Counted from the stretch's first letter, positions 46,485 through 57,735 are shown. The stretch: DNA of 64,000 bases from Aldrovandia affinis (GCA_029706075.1 JAINUG010000138.1:620001-684000); one strand, 5' to 3'. A program made the numbers and translations. The notes: a model not told the origin generated them from the letters alone.

Positions 46485-48382
46485 TGCCACACACCTTCCT
46501 CCTCAGCTCTGACCTAGGGAGGGCTGAGCGGCCCATGTCCAATGGCCACCATCCCCAGGTCCACTCAGGCATTGTCCCCCCTGGGTCAAACATCCGTGTT
46601 CCATCGCCACCCTTCACCTCCTGCAAAAGAATCTGCAAAACATTAGGGACTGGTGCAAATTGCTCACCTCGTCTTCCACTAACCAGCCACCTGTGGATAC
46701 TGTATCTGGCTCTACAACTACTCCTTTTCTGGGCTTCATCAGCTTTACATATTTCAGCCAGCAAACTTTGTGCAGCTTTGTAATCCATGATCTTTTCTTT
46801 GGCCTTTTCTTCCACTTCCACTCTGCTTCCTGGTGGTCAGGTGTGGTAACTGGGAAAAACATGCTCTTAGAAATGTAGTTAGCTTTATTCTTGGACTTCC
46901 TTCTCATATTTGCATTTAAATCACCTGTCCGTAGACATTTCCTAGGGTCATTCCATTTCATCATCATGCTGTTTGGTTTCCTGTTTCTCTTCAGGCGAGA
47001 ACTTCTAAACTCCCCTTCTCTTCTCTGTCTTTTTAATGTTAGTGAGGGAGATGGACTCACCACGTCAGGAGATGGTCGGGTGCTCAAAACATGCCTCAGC
47101 CATATTTGGGAGACCTTCCTCAACACTATGTTCCCTCCACAGCTCATCCTCACCATGTTGCTCCTCTGTCCCCCTCTAAAGTTCGGCAGGCTGAGTGGGA
47201 CTGAGGACAACCCCACTCCAACTCCAACGTCTGGTCAACATTTCTTGCTGGCTCCACTGGTTGCAAGATTTCCACCTGGGTGCTAGAGTTTTGTACAACA
47301 GGCACACGTTTTGCACTTTCAAGCTCTTCACTCACCCTTTCTAGTTGACTTTGCAGTTGAAGCAGAGTTTCGGTCTGGATTTTTAAGACCTTGCAAAAAG
47401 AGTTCTCTGTGGCCTGGTGCTGGGCTTCTTTAGTCTGGCCTCTCACCCAAGACATGCAGTTTCTCTCTCAGCACCGTGAGCTCTTAACTTTTTCCTTGTT
47501 CCATTACTAGTGCTGCAGAGGTGGTTTGGTTAAGTTCCTGCAAAGCTAGAATCTTCTCTTCTTGCTTTACAGTAAGGTTCTTCATATTCAAATAACCCTC
47601 TCGTACTCCCTCTAGCTCTCCAAGCTGCCTTGCTTGTTTCTCTAGTTGGGTCTTCACCTCATCCAGTTGCGCCTCCAGCTCCCGCTTTCCTCTTTCTCAG
47701 GCTCCGCTCGGCTCTGGAGTTGCTTTGCCTCAGATGCATGGGCCTCTGGGGGCACCACAGAGCAGGAGTGGCCATTCTGGTCTTGGATTTCTCTTTTTCT
47801 GGTCCTCTTTTTGGATCCCTCTTCTGTGTCTCCCAGTGCATTTAACTGATGGCGAAAAAGGAGTTTGTTGAGGGCTGGAGTGCTTGAAAAAACACTTTGA
47901 GGGAGTGTCGGTGCGCTTTCGACAAATGCTTGAGCCCCTCGGCCTCCAGCCAAGCCTCCATGTCTGGATCCATTGTCCAGTCTTCTTCCTTTGGGTCCTC
48001 CCACCCAACTTCTCCCTTCCAGTAACACTCACTGGGTTGATGCCCATATCCCAGGCATTGAGGAGTTTCACTTTGTACCAGCTGGGCCTGCTCCTTGTCC
48101 CAAGCCTCCTGAGGCATCATCCTCATGACTTCAGACATGGCAGCCAGGCTTGTCATCGGGAAAAGAGGGCACCCTTCCAGTGTCCATCTTTGGGTATGCT
48201 CTGGCAACCTCAGGAAATCTGTGATCACCTCTCGTTGATCTCCAGACAAGTGTTTCTTCCCCTCCTTCATCCAGGAGAAGGTTTTGGGATCCAACATCCA
48301 CTCCAGGTACCAAATCTCCATTACAATTTTTTTGCCCAGTTGTACTACTCTTCATGCCCTCTACCCGCATTCTCCACCATAT
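46485..48382 (-). mobile_element. LTR element internal region, gag-like (fossil)
   Basis: This region directly follows, on the minus strand, the 3' edge of the family 1 LTR at 48383. Three bases beyond the LTR lies TGGTGGAGAATGCGGG, positioned and shaped like a primer-binding site (tRNA-Ala-like). The leftward frames encode an acidic, Trp-rich N-terminal part, a Gln/Glu-rich coiled-coil part and a basic part, which suggests a gag-type protein. I see no protease, reverse transcriptase or integrase. The copy is broken in several places and incomplete. The gag assignment is inference from position and composition. Confidence 0.55.
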
Positions 48383-48994
48383 TGTGGTGTCCCTTGTGGT
48401 AGGGCGACACTCACAGACCTTTGCAGAGGGTGTAGGCAGTTAAATAACCCGGAGGAGGCAGTATTCAAAACAAACAATGACTTTATTAAATTCATTTTGA
48501 CAAAAAACTAAAGGATTCAGGGTAATTCAACACACACAGTCCACAATCCTTATCTTGGTTTTTGTCCGTAATCCACAGTCCAAATCTAAGCCAGTTCCTC
48601 AAACAGTCCAAAGTCGATACATAAAACAGGGTCCTCAAACAATCCAAGTCAATCCAAAAAAACTATCCAAACAGCAATCCCACAACGCTCTCCACAACGC
48701 TCTCCACAACGCTCTCCACAACGCTCTCCACAACGCTCTCCACAACGCTCTCCACAACGCTCTCCACAACACTCACCGCTCTCCAACACACCAATCTACT
48801 CCCTCCCAGTGTGACACAAATCAGTCCTTTAAATAGGCCTCCAAATTGCAATCAGCTGCCCCCAGTCCCAATAGCTATATCTGCATCAGCTGGTACTCAG
48901 GTGTGGGATTGCAGGCTGCTGGGAAAGGTAGTCTTTTCTGGCTCCCGTGGCTCCAATGATTTAAAGGGCCAGGCAATTTCCTTGGGCAGCCACA
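48383..48994 (-). mobile_element. LTR, family 1, attached to internal region
   Basis: This 612-bp inverted copy has TGTGG/CCACA ends. An (AT)n tract flanks it on the right and the gag-like region on the left, so it is a 5' LTR and not a solo one. No partner LTR follows within the fossil. It contains a 12-bp tandem repeat that the other copies lack. Confidence 0.85.
48681..48776. repeat. 12-bp minisatellite inside LTR
   Basis: CACAACGCTCTC is repeated seven times perfectly, plus one imperfect unit. There are no spacers, so it is not CRISPR-like. The other LTR copies carry at most one or two units. Confidence 0.95.
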
Positions 48995-49990
48995 ATATAT
49001 ATATATATAGTATTACATTATCATAGGTCAATGTGTGGAATGTATGTTTTTATAATGAACAGCAATATTGCATTTTTGAAAAAGCAACATTTCACAAAGC
49101 ACAGATAAACAGAGCAATCTTAACAGATACAACATTTTAAAGTTCAATTTTTCTTGAACTTTTGTTTTGCTAATAAAATAATAGATTTTCTCTTCACCTT
49201 AGTGTTTGTCTTAACTTTTTCTCTGTTGAAACAAATGCTGATTCACTCATTGTGAAAGTAACCCTTGACTTCCCTTTGCTTTTGACTCCCTCGGACAAGG
49301 TGGTACCGAAAGGGTTGATTTTCAAGAAAATGGTGACTAATTCTTATACACAGTCACCCACGCTCTCCTGTCCCTTTCTCTCTTTATTAACTGTAAAACA
49401 TTTAAAGTTCTTACTGCATTTTAGTTATAGATCTTACTGCATAGTTTAATAATTTAATCTTTTAATCTTTTATCTTTTAACAAGTTGTCCATGTTTTCAG
49501 AGTTTGAGGTCAGATTTAATTTTCAGCAATAATATTCTAGTGCATTGGGTCAAGTACAGTGAATTCAGCAGGGGTTTAAACCTCATGTTTTGAGAACACA
49601 AAAAAGGCATACACACAGTCATGAATTTAAGTCAAGAGTGTGTGCTGCACCCACCTGTGGGTTCACTATTTAAAAAAATTGCAATATAGCTCCTGCATTA
49701 AATGCTCTGCAGATGGTGATGACAGGGAAAGTAATTATTTTACCATAAAAGTTCCCTTTTCATCAGGGACATGTATACTTGGAAACATACTTGGAGTCTA
49801 TTTTTTGGGCGATCAGCCATGCTTTGGTTGATTAATTAATCCATGAATTACTTCACTGTTAATTCTCAAGATTTCTTATTATTCCTATTTCACTTTGCAT
49901 ATCTATTTCCCATGACGCACATATTCTCGAAAAGCTTGGTGCACATTTAAGAAGTATTTGAGCACTTTTAAAAATGAACATGGGAACATA
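48995..49990. other. No recognised feature
   Basis: AT-rich DNA with no gene or repeat that I recognise, apart from the (TA)n beside the LTR. Confidence 0.5.
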
Positions 49991-50075
49991 CAGGTAATTG
50001 CCAAAATAAAGGAAATGTTAATTAAAATAAATGAGGGATACAAAGTACATTGAAAAGTATATATCAGGTTGCAGC
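49991..50075 (+). mobile_element. Tc1-like 5' end (family A)
   Basis: TA followed by CAGGTAATTGCCAAAATAAA and ATGAGGGATACAAAGTACAT is the well-kept 5' end of the element also seen at 524. Nothing downstream matches, so it is truncated. Confidence 0.75.
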
Positions 50076-50507
50076 CCTATTAAGATGCAAGTGTTAAATC
50101 AGTTCTAAAAGAGCTCATGCAAATACAGTAGAGGAACATATACCCTGAGTTGATTCAACACTGAACATTTTGTTGTATGATATATACAGTAACAACACTT
50201 TCTCCTATTACCAAGAGCACATGCCTTGGCATTAATGTATTAATGCATTAATGCCATCCTTCGCATATTCTAATTCTTACAGTTGAAGGAATGAATTAGT
50301 GATTTTATCTGTTTAAACCTTCAACAGACCTTGTTTTGAGTGGATTTAAAAATAATTTGATGAACATACCAGGGGAAAAAATTGGCCACGATCCAAAATC
50401 ATTAACATTTGTGCAATTCTCTGAGCATGGACACCTTTAATCCAAAATATGCAAATAAAATTGACAGAAGACTAAAAATATATACTGTATATACATAATA
50501 TACATGT
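50076..50507. other. No recognised feature
   Basis: AT-rich DNA. Confidence 0.5.
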
Positions 50508-50593
50508 AACAACATAATACACAGTACATTGGCTTTATATACTATATATATATATACAGTATATAAAAACAATGTACTGTGTATTATGTTGTT
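50508..50593. repeat. Perfect 24-bp inverted repeat
   Basis: The arms 50508-50531 (AACAACATAATACACAGTAC then ATTG) and 50570-50593 are exact reverse complements. The TA-rich 38-nt spacer is itself partly self-complementary, so the whole 86 nt could fold. It may be a small MITE. There is no clear target duplication. Confidence 0.9.
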
Positions 50594-50940
50594 TAAACAC
50601 TTCATTTGTTTCCTTCAAAGACATACTAACATTCCCTAAGAGGGAATATAAAGTTTTCTGCTTTCTGAATAGAGGTTTTAAGTATATATATATGCAGATG
50701 TGCATTTTCTTTCTTTCAGAAAGCAAACAGTTTCACACCTTACTTTGGTGAAAACTGAAAACACGTGAAGGAAGAATTTAAACAGTCAATGCATCCGCTC
50801 AAGCCGTGCTCCGAAGTTAAAATGTCATCTCTGTGACGCAAAGATCTTTTTTCCATTTATAAACCCCAATCTTGTAGAAAAAAATCCACAGTATGGAAAG
50901 AAAATGCATAACAGAGAGCAGACAAGTCTTTTAAGCAGAG

Positions 50941-51395
50941 AGATAACTGCCAAAATAAAGGAAACACTTAAGTAAATGAAGGGTTCTGGAGGCTCTGTTA
51001 TGGTTTAGGTCCACTCAACCCCTTAGAGGGCAAGGTAAATGTCAATCAATACAAAAAGTGATCAACTTCATCCTATGGTGAAGCATTTCTATCCTGATGA
51101 GAGTCCTCTCTTCCAGGATGACAAAGCTCCATCCACAGGCCACTGGTGATCACTGAATGGTTTGATGAGCATGCAAATGATGTAAACCATATGTCATGGC
51201 CATTTCAGTCACCATATCTCAACCCAATTGAACAGTTATGATGTAATGATGTAATGTAATGATGTAATTTCTCATGGAAGAATGTGTTTGCATCCTTCTA
51301 ATAGAGTTCCAGACATTTGTAGAATCTATGCCAATGTTCACTGAAGCTGATCTGGTGGCCGTGGTAGCTCAACGCCCTATTTTTACCTGTAGCTG
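50941..51395 (+). mobile_element. Tc1-like deletion derivative (family A)
   Basis: A 5' end (ACTGCCAAAATAAAGGAAAC) is joined directly to a 3' catalytic part (GATGAGCATGCAAATGATGT, TCTCAACCCAATTGAACAG, GAGTTCCAGACATTTGTAGA). The first half of the transposase gene is missing. It ends near AACGCCCTATTTTTAC. It is non-coding now. Confidence 0.78.
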
Positions 51396-51616
51396 TTCTC
51401 TTTTTGTTCACATTCCATTTTACTATTTATTTATTTAGCACATTTTTTTTTACATTTTATAATAAAATTTTGTCCTGAAAGGCTCATTGCCCTTGACCGT
51501 TGACGTATCTCCCTTGCAATATAACATCATTTAGTTTTTGAAAAGCACTTAATTAACTTTATTCATTATTATTAGTATTATTATTATTATTGTCCATTCA
51601 CAAATGAAAATATATA
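51396..51616. other. Low-complexity spacer
   Basis: AT-rich DNA with a (TTA)n run near 51565. Confidence 0.5.
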
Positions 51617-52115
51617 CAGAACCCTCCAAATGTATTCACACCATTGTTAAGATGATAAAAGAAGGCTGTATAAAATAAACAATACAGCTAATGAGTAACA
51701 TTTTATTCTCAAATAATATTGTTCTCCCCAAAAAGATGTTACAATTATTCACATCCCGAATAATTATTTTGAATAAAATCCAACAAAAATAAAGTTGCAT
51801 TAACATGCTACATTTAATAGTTCATGCCAATCTTAGGGAACTGTATTTTGGCCTCCCATGGCTTCCTGTTTCACTAGGGAAAAGCAGAACAACAAGACAA
51901 AGGGTTGTTAAACTTCACAAATCAGGAAATGATTACAAACAAATAAATAAATAAACACTTGTACAGTGGTAGAGAATGCAAGTGCATTCTGCACCCCCAC
52001 GCAGCGAGGCAGATGATTTTGGAGGCAAAGAAAAATCTGAGGGTCACAGTTGGAGATCTTGAAGACCCAAAATCTCAAAAATCTAGATGCCACCTCCATG
52101 CCAATCTGAGTTTTT
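51617..52115 (+). mobile_element. Tc1-like 5' fragment (family C)
   Basis: TA followed by CAGAACCCTCCAAATGTATT is a Tc1-type left end of a different family. A transposase-like segment GTTGTTAAACTTCACAAATC translates to VVKLHKSGNDYK. It fuses near 52116 to a family B copy, so it is truncated at that junction. Confidence 0.6.
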
Positions 52116-53460
52116 GAAGACCACACCAGGTTTCACTCCTGTCAGCTAAGAACAGGAAAGTGAGGCTACAGAGGCACACCAAAACTGGACAGTTGAAGAT
52201 TGGAAAAACTTTGCCTGGTCTGACAAATCTCGATTTCTGCTGCGACATGCAGATGGTAGGGTCAGAATTTAGCTGTCACGTCTCGTGTTCGTGTTTCCCG
52301 TAATTAAGCGTTTGTAGTTTTTTCCATGTTTTCCTAATTGTCTGGTCCGTGTTTTTACTTTTGCTTACCTGTTCTAGTCTCGTCGGTGTATTATCAGTTT
52401 CACCTGTTTCTCGTTATGTCTGATGTAGTTAGCTGTTCGTTTCCCATGTTCATTTCCTGATTGTCTCGTTATTGTATTATCGTTTTCACTTATTTCCTCA
52501 TGTGTCTGATTGCAGTCAGCTGCATTCGTGTTTATTCCTAATTGTTTCTTGTTATGTCTAAATGTATTTAAGCTGTGTGTTTTCCCATGTTCGTTGCCAG
52601 ATTGTCTTGTGCTTTGCGTATGCCTACACAACTCTCCACCGTTTTCCCGTGTTTTTGTCCGTGCTCTTGTTCGTGCTCCCGTATTCGTCTGTATCTCAGT
52701 CTCGTTCCCGACCTCCCTGTTCGTGCTCCCTGTGGTTCAAGTCCCGCTCCTCTCTGTGTTCCCTGGACTGATTTCCCGGTATCGACCTCCGCCTGCCCAC
52801 TGACACAACTGAAGCTTGGAACAAACTTTGCCTGTCCCCGACCACTCTTTGGATCCCTGTATTGCTCTGATTGCTCCTGTGTGACCATCGCCTGTTTACA
52901 CAATAAAATACATTATTGAATTTCTGGGTCCGCGCCTGGTTTTCTGGTACCATTCGTGACATTTAGCATAAACAACATGAATCCATGCATCCATCCCGCC
53001 TTGTATTAACGGTTCAGGCTGGTGGTGGTGTAATGGTGTGGGGAATGTTTTCTTGGCACATTAGGCCCCTTAATACCAATTGAGCATTGTTTAAATGCCA
53101 CAGTCTTGTTGCTGACCATGTGCATCCCTGTATGGCAATGTCACAAAGCACACATCATCTCAAGCTAATTCCACGAACATGACAATGAGTTTAGTGTACT
53201 CCAATGGCCTCCACAGTCACCAGATCTCAGTCCAACAGAGCACCTTTGGGATGTGGTGGAACGGGAGATTCGCAACATGAATGAGCAGACGCAAAATCTG
53301 CAGCTGCGTGATGCGGTCATGTCAACATGGACCAGAATCTCTGAGGAATGTTTCCAGCACCTTGTTGAATCCATGCTACAAAGAATTGGCTGTTCTGTGG
53401 GGCAAAGAGGGGTCCTACCCAGTACTAGAAAGGTGTACCTAATAAAGTGGCCACTGAGTG
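52116..53460 (+). mobile_element. Tc1-like transposon 3' part (family B), split by an LTR
   Basis: The sequence matches the element at 31861-32873 from GACCACACCAGGTTTCACTC to the right end AATAAAGTGGCCACTGAGTG. It is interrupted at 52274-52961 by an LTR. It keeps a 3' part lost from the first copy, with CAGATCTCAGTCCAACAGAG (third catalytic residue region) and TTGTTGAATCCATGCTAC. The 5' end is replaced by family C sequence. It is dead. Confidence 0.82.
52274..52961 (+). mobile_element. Solo LTR, family 2
   Basis: This 688-bp unit runs TGTCACGTCTCG to ATTCGTGACA, with inverted ends TGTCACG/CGTGACA. It is flanked by TTTAGC on both sides (52268-52273 and 52962-52967), a 6-bp duplication. An AATAAA near 52900 marks the polyadenylation region. 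It contains diverged internal repeats of a GATTGTCTCGTTATTG-like motif. It is unrelated to family 1. It is a fossil inside a Tc1 copy, so it is younger than that copy. The superfamily (Gypsy or ERV-like) is unresolved. Confidence 0.9.
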
Positions 53461-53775
53461 TATATAGGGTGACACACAAGGACCTTTTCAGGGGGTATAG
53501 GCGATTGAAGAAATGCGGAGGAGGCAGTATTTCAAACAAAACGATAATTGTATTAACTTAAATACTTGACAAAACATACAAATTGGGGAATTAGGGAAAA
53601 CAACCACATAGAGTCCACAATCCTTCATTTTGTTTTAGTCCGTAATCCAATATCATAATACAGTTCAGTTCCTCAAACAATCCAAATCGATACACAAAAC
53701 GGGATCCTCAAAACAATCCAAGTTCAATCCAAAACAGTTCTCACTCACTCACTCTCCAATACTCCTGGCCTATAC
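53461..53775 (-). mobile_element. LTR fragment, family 1
   Basis: It matches the family 1 LTR in inverse orientation, including GGAGGAGGCAGTATTTCAAA, then stops at a TA array. It is a fossil fragment without its terminal bases or internal region. Confidence 0.7.
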
Positions 53776-53875
53776 TGTATATATATATATATATATTAGG
53801 TTCCGTCAAAAAAGCAACTGAAGTTGTCAGACGTGTTCGCTCACTTGCAATTTTGCAAGTGCATGTGACAACTTC

Positions 53876-53935
<60 letters not shown>
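53776..53935. repeat. Two (TA)n arrays around a nested hairpin
   Basis: TA arrays at about 53778-53797 and 53881-53935 enclose an 80-bp segment. Within it GAAGTTGTCA/TGACAACTTC pair outside and CACTTGCAA/TTGCAAGTG pair inside. The whole could extrude as a cruciform. It resembles a small MITE inserted in TA DNA. Confidence 0.75.
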
Positions 53936-53938
<3 letters not shown>

Positions 53939-55345
53939 GTGCATCTCAATAAATTAGAATATTGTGGAAAAGTTAATTTATTTCAGTAATTCAATTAAAA
54001 AAGTGAAACTCATATATTATATAGATTCATTACACACAAAGTGAAATATTTCAAGCCTTTATTTGTTTTAATTTTGATGATTATGGATTACAGCTAATGA
54101 AAACCCAAAATTCAGTATCTCAGAAAATTTGAATAGAAAATTTGAATATTGTGACGGTGTCACACTCTAATCAGCTAATTAACTCAAAACACCTGCAAAG
54201 GTTTCCTGAGCCTTTAAATGGTCTCTCAGTCTGGTTCAGTAGGCTACACAATAATGGGGAAGACTGCTGACTTGACAGTTGTCCAGAAGACAGTCATTGA
54301 CACCCTCCACAAGGAGGGTAAGCCACAAAAGGTAATTGCTAAAGAAGCTGGCTGTTCATAGAGTGCTGTATCCAAGCATATTCATAGAAAGTTGAGTGGA
54401 AGGAAGAAGTGTGGTAGGAAAAGGTGACCATGCAACAGGGATAACCGCAGTCTTGAGAGGATTGTCAAGCAAAGCCCATTCAAGAATTTGGGGGAGCTTC
54501 ACAAGGAGTGGACTGAGGCTGGAGTCAGTGCATCAAGAGCCACCACGCACAGACGTATCCAGGACATGGGCTACAACTGTTGCATCCCTCGTGTCAAGCC
54601 ACTCCTGAACCAGAGACAACGTCAGAAGCGTCTTACCTGGGCTAAGGAGAAAAATAACTGGACTGTTGCTCAGTGGTCCAAAGTTATATTTTCAGATGAA
54701 AGTAAATTTTGCATTTCATTTGGAAATCAAGGTCCCAGAGTCTGGAGGAAGAGTGGACAGGCACAGAATCCAAGTTGCTTGAAGTCCAGTGTGAAGTTTC
54801 CACAGTCAGTGATGATTTGGGGTGCCATGTCATCTGCTGGTGTTGGTCCACTGTGTTTTCTCAAGTCCAAAGTCAACGCAGCCGTCTACCAGGAAATTTT
54901 AGAGCACTTCATGCTTCCTTCTGCTGACAAGCTTTATGGAGATGCTGATTTCATTTTCCAGCAGGACTTGGAACCTGCCCACACTGCCAAAAGTACCAAT
55001 ACCTGGTTTAATGACCATGGTATTACTGTGCTTGATTGGCCAGCAAACTTGCCTGACCTGAATCCCATAGAGAATCTATGGGGTATTGTCAAGAGGAAGA
55101 TGAGAGACACCAGACCCAACAATGCAGATGAGCTGAAGGCCGCTATCAAAGCAACCTGGGCTTCCATAACACCTCAGCAGTGCCACAGGCTGATCGCCTC
55201 CATGCCACGCCGCATTGATGCAGTAATTCATGCAAAAGGAGCCCCGACCAAGTATTGAGTGCATATACATGAACATACTTTTCAGAAGGCTGACATTTCT
55301 GTATTAAAAATCCTTTTTATTATTGGTCTTATGTAATATTCTAAT
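53936..55345 (+). mobile_element. Tc1-like transposon, nearly full length (family E)
   Basis: The left end CAGGTGCATCTCAATAAATT follows TA at the edge of a TA array. The right end is cut after TAATATTCTAATT, so the last terminal bases and the right-hand TA are missing. It contains a transposase frame of the right size. Family 1 LTR fragments lie on both sides but overlap in content, so this is not a simple insertion into a single LTR. Confidence 0.85.
54254..55258 (+). pseudogene. Tc1 transposase, DD34E intact, two in-frame stops
   Basis: The ATG at 54254 opens MGKTADLTVVQKTVIDTLHK. A helix-turn-helix region and a basic GRKKCGRKR stretch follow. Two in-frame stops lie at 54359 and 54425, where family members have sense codons, and there is no frameshift. 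The catalytic residues are all present: Asp in FSDESKF, Asp in FQQDLEPAHTAK and Glu in PIENLWG, with 34 residues between the last two. The stretch WPANLPDLNPIENLW is canonical. The codon count, 334 before the final stop, equals a full-length Tc1 transposase. It is inactive but only lightly damaged. Confidence 0.9.
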
Positions 55346-55556
55346 TCAAAGTCCAGGTCAGTTCCGCAATCCAGTCCAGTAGTCGATATCCAAAGGGGGT
55401 CCTCACACAATCCAGGTCAAACACAATAAACTATTAAAAACACTCTCTAACTCTCTCTCCAAATCCGGGTGTGGGTGTGGGCTGTGGGCTCCAGTGGCTC
55501 CAATGCGTTGACGGGTCAGGCAGCCATTTCCTTGGGCCGCCCCTTAGGCTGCCACA
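55346..55556 (-). mobile_element. LTR fragment, family 1
   Basis: It matches the 5' part of the family 1 LTR in inverse orientation and ends GCCCCTTAGGCTGCCACA, against an (AT)n array. It is a fossil fragment that partly overlaps in content with the piece at 53461-53775. Confidence 0.72.
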
Positions 55557-57424
55557 ATATATATATATATGTATATATACATATATATATCCTCATGTAG
55601 TAACCAAATCATGTAGTGACAATGGGTTGCTGGGCCCTATAAAAAGGAATCCAAGACTGATCATATATTTACTATCAATTATACTCATGAATTTCAATAT
55701 ATAATATCAAAATTACCAGATGTACCATACAACAAAGCATTAATAGCAGTTAATTAATCAGTCTCAAAATTATGATTATGAATTTTACTATAAAATATTT
55801 AAATGACAATAATCAGTAACTTAACAACAGATGTATGTTGTTTAAGGTGGTGGGCTCAAGTATTTATCCAAACATAATGACAATACAACAATAAGCAGAC
55901 AAACAGACAGACTACCGTGGTGAAAAGGGAAGAAAAGGGTATATATATATATACAGTGAGTATACTGACATTTGCTCACAACGGCGTATTCGACAGCAGT
56001 TCGTCAGTGTTGTGAACACGCCAAATTCGATTTTGTTTTAAGTATACGGAGGCCTTAACAGTGGGGGAGGTGAAACGCTACTGTACTAGGTCACCCATTG
56101 ACTAACAACCTTGCCCTGCATGCAAGTGATGTCTGTCCATCTCTGTTCATCCGTCATGGACGCATGGACCCTACACTATTCACATTTCTATTGTATACTA
56201 CCTCTCCTGCAGTGACATCAAATCACAGTATACCTTTAATTGAATATACATTAGACGGTGGGCCGAGCTGAGAAAACATTCATTTCATCAATCCCTGGCG
56301 AGAAACTACCCCAATGTCTGTGTTTCCCAAATAAACATCTGTATAAGCACAGCAAAACTTGTTGGCAACGTCAAAATGTTCACATAAAAAAAAGTATGTT
56401 TTAACCCTCCATATGTTCAGGCAACTTCACAAGTACACCCTCTAGGAAACCCAACCAATATCCAATCAGAACAGAGTCTCTGTTGACCTGATCTATGTCA
56501 TTGGAGCATGAACTAATCGGCTGAACCGGGAAGTCTATGGAGGTAAATGTGGAAACTCAAAGCAGAGTACTTCGGGGGAAACTACTCTGTAAATATTTAG
56601 TATGAACTACTCTGTAAATATTTTATATTACATTTTGACTAATGCATCCAATATATTTTGGAGTTATGTGCAACAAGACGGCACATGGCATTTGAAATGT
56701 TTATACAGAAACTGAACATGCCATTTGAAATGTCTTGTAAATATTCGTGTCCCAACTACTGCGCACATTTTTTTGCACGGCTATAGCTACAGCCTAACTT
56801 AACATGTGTAACTTTAGAAATAAAGAGTATAATTTCTCTTAAATTGTATTTGTGTGTATTTCTCTTTTTTATGGTTGATCTATCCTTTGAATGCATTATG
56901 CCTTTACCTAGCTGTGGTTCAATACTGGACCATGAAATCCTTTGTTTACAGCCTAACATCTGTATGCACACTGTATGCACACTGTATTACGGTAGATGTC
57001 ACATGTCAAATGCATAAAACACCAATGAAGTAGTAAATGCATGTGGTCAACAATGATGGTGGTCAACATGGCATGCTGTATGCATGTAGCTAGTAATATA
57101 CATAATGCCACATTAACAGAATTTTACAGCACAAGCTGTACAGTATTTGTGCAATGTGTATTTTTTTGGACACACCTTGGCACAGATGACATCACAATGA
57201 AAGTGACATTGCTGAAAAAGCCATTTAAACCTTAAAACTTGATCCAAAAGATGAGCAGGACCATGTGCCAGCTAGCCTAGGATATCACATGGCATGCTAT
57301 AGTCAATTCACCAATACAACAAACATCTCCCAAGCATGCAAGAGGAAGGAAAATTCAGCTTGAGTGACTGAAGGTATGTATGATATAATTACATGAAATT
57401 AAAATACTTCACAGCATGAGTAAA
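55557..57424. other. No recognised feature
   Basis: TA arrays occur at 55557-55590 and 55938-55952. Otherwise it is AT-rich DNA without a gene or known element. Confidence 0.45.
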
Positions 57425-57735
57425 TTGTGATAGTTCATTCAATTGATGTTGAACTACGGTCGGATCCTCCGGATGTTGTGGAGGGAGAATCGGCAGGTCC
57501 GAGTGATCGGATTGACTTGTGGAGAGAGAGCTCTTCCCCCAAACAAAGACTGTCTATGGATGCACATCAAATATGCCAACTATCACGCTGCCATATACAG
57601 GTGTATATCCCACCACCAGTGGCACATGGATGGAGGATTGAGGGTGACACAGTGCACACAGGCTAAATGCACTTGCAGACAGCACCAGCTACTGTGCGCA
57701 GATACTGTATGTGTTTGTGCATTGACTGTGTAAAT
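57425..57735 (+). pseudogene. Cys-rich coding remnant, family not recognised
   Basis: One frame (57443-57733) reads HIKYANYHAAIYRC and later AKCTCRQHQLLCADTVCVC. An overlapping frame gives PPVAHGWRIEGD. The Tyr/Ala motif, a GW motif and a terminal Cys-rich tail of CxC spacing recall the C-terminus of an uncharacterised fish protein family that I cannot name. The pieces lie in different frames, so this is a broken copy or a spurious match. I see no start, splice sites or flanking repeats. Confidence 0.3.

Noticed and set aside
46614-48321. Host coiled-coil gene
   Set aside because: The frames abut an LTR and a primer-binding-site-like motif, and they lack splice structure. An LTR-element internal region is the simpler reading.
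48681-48776. CRISPR-like array
   Set aside because: The units are 12 bp with no spacers and sit within an LTR of a vertebrate genome.
52374-52919. Open frames on both strands around 52.4-52.9 kb
   Set aside because: They fall within a solo LTR and reflect its internal repeats. No known protein is encoded.
54934-55276. Minus-strand frames opposite the Tc1 transposase
   Set aside because: They are antisense shadows of a clear transposase on the plus strand.
53461-55556. One LTR split by a Tc1 insertion
   Set aside because: The two LTR pieces overlap in content and the Tc1 right end is truncated, so they are better treated as two separate fragments.
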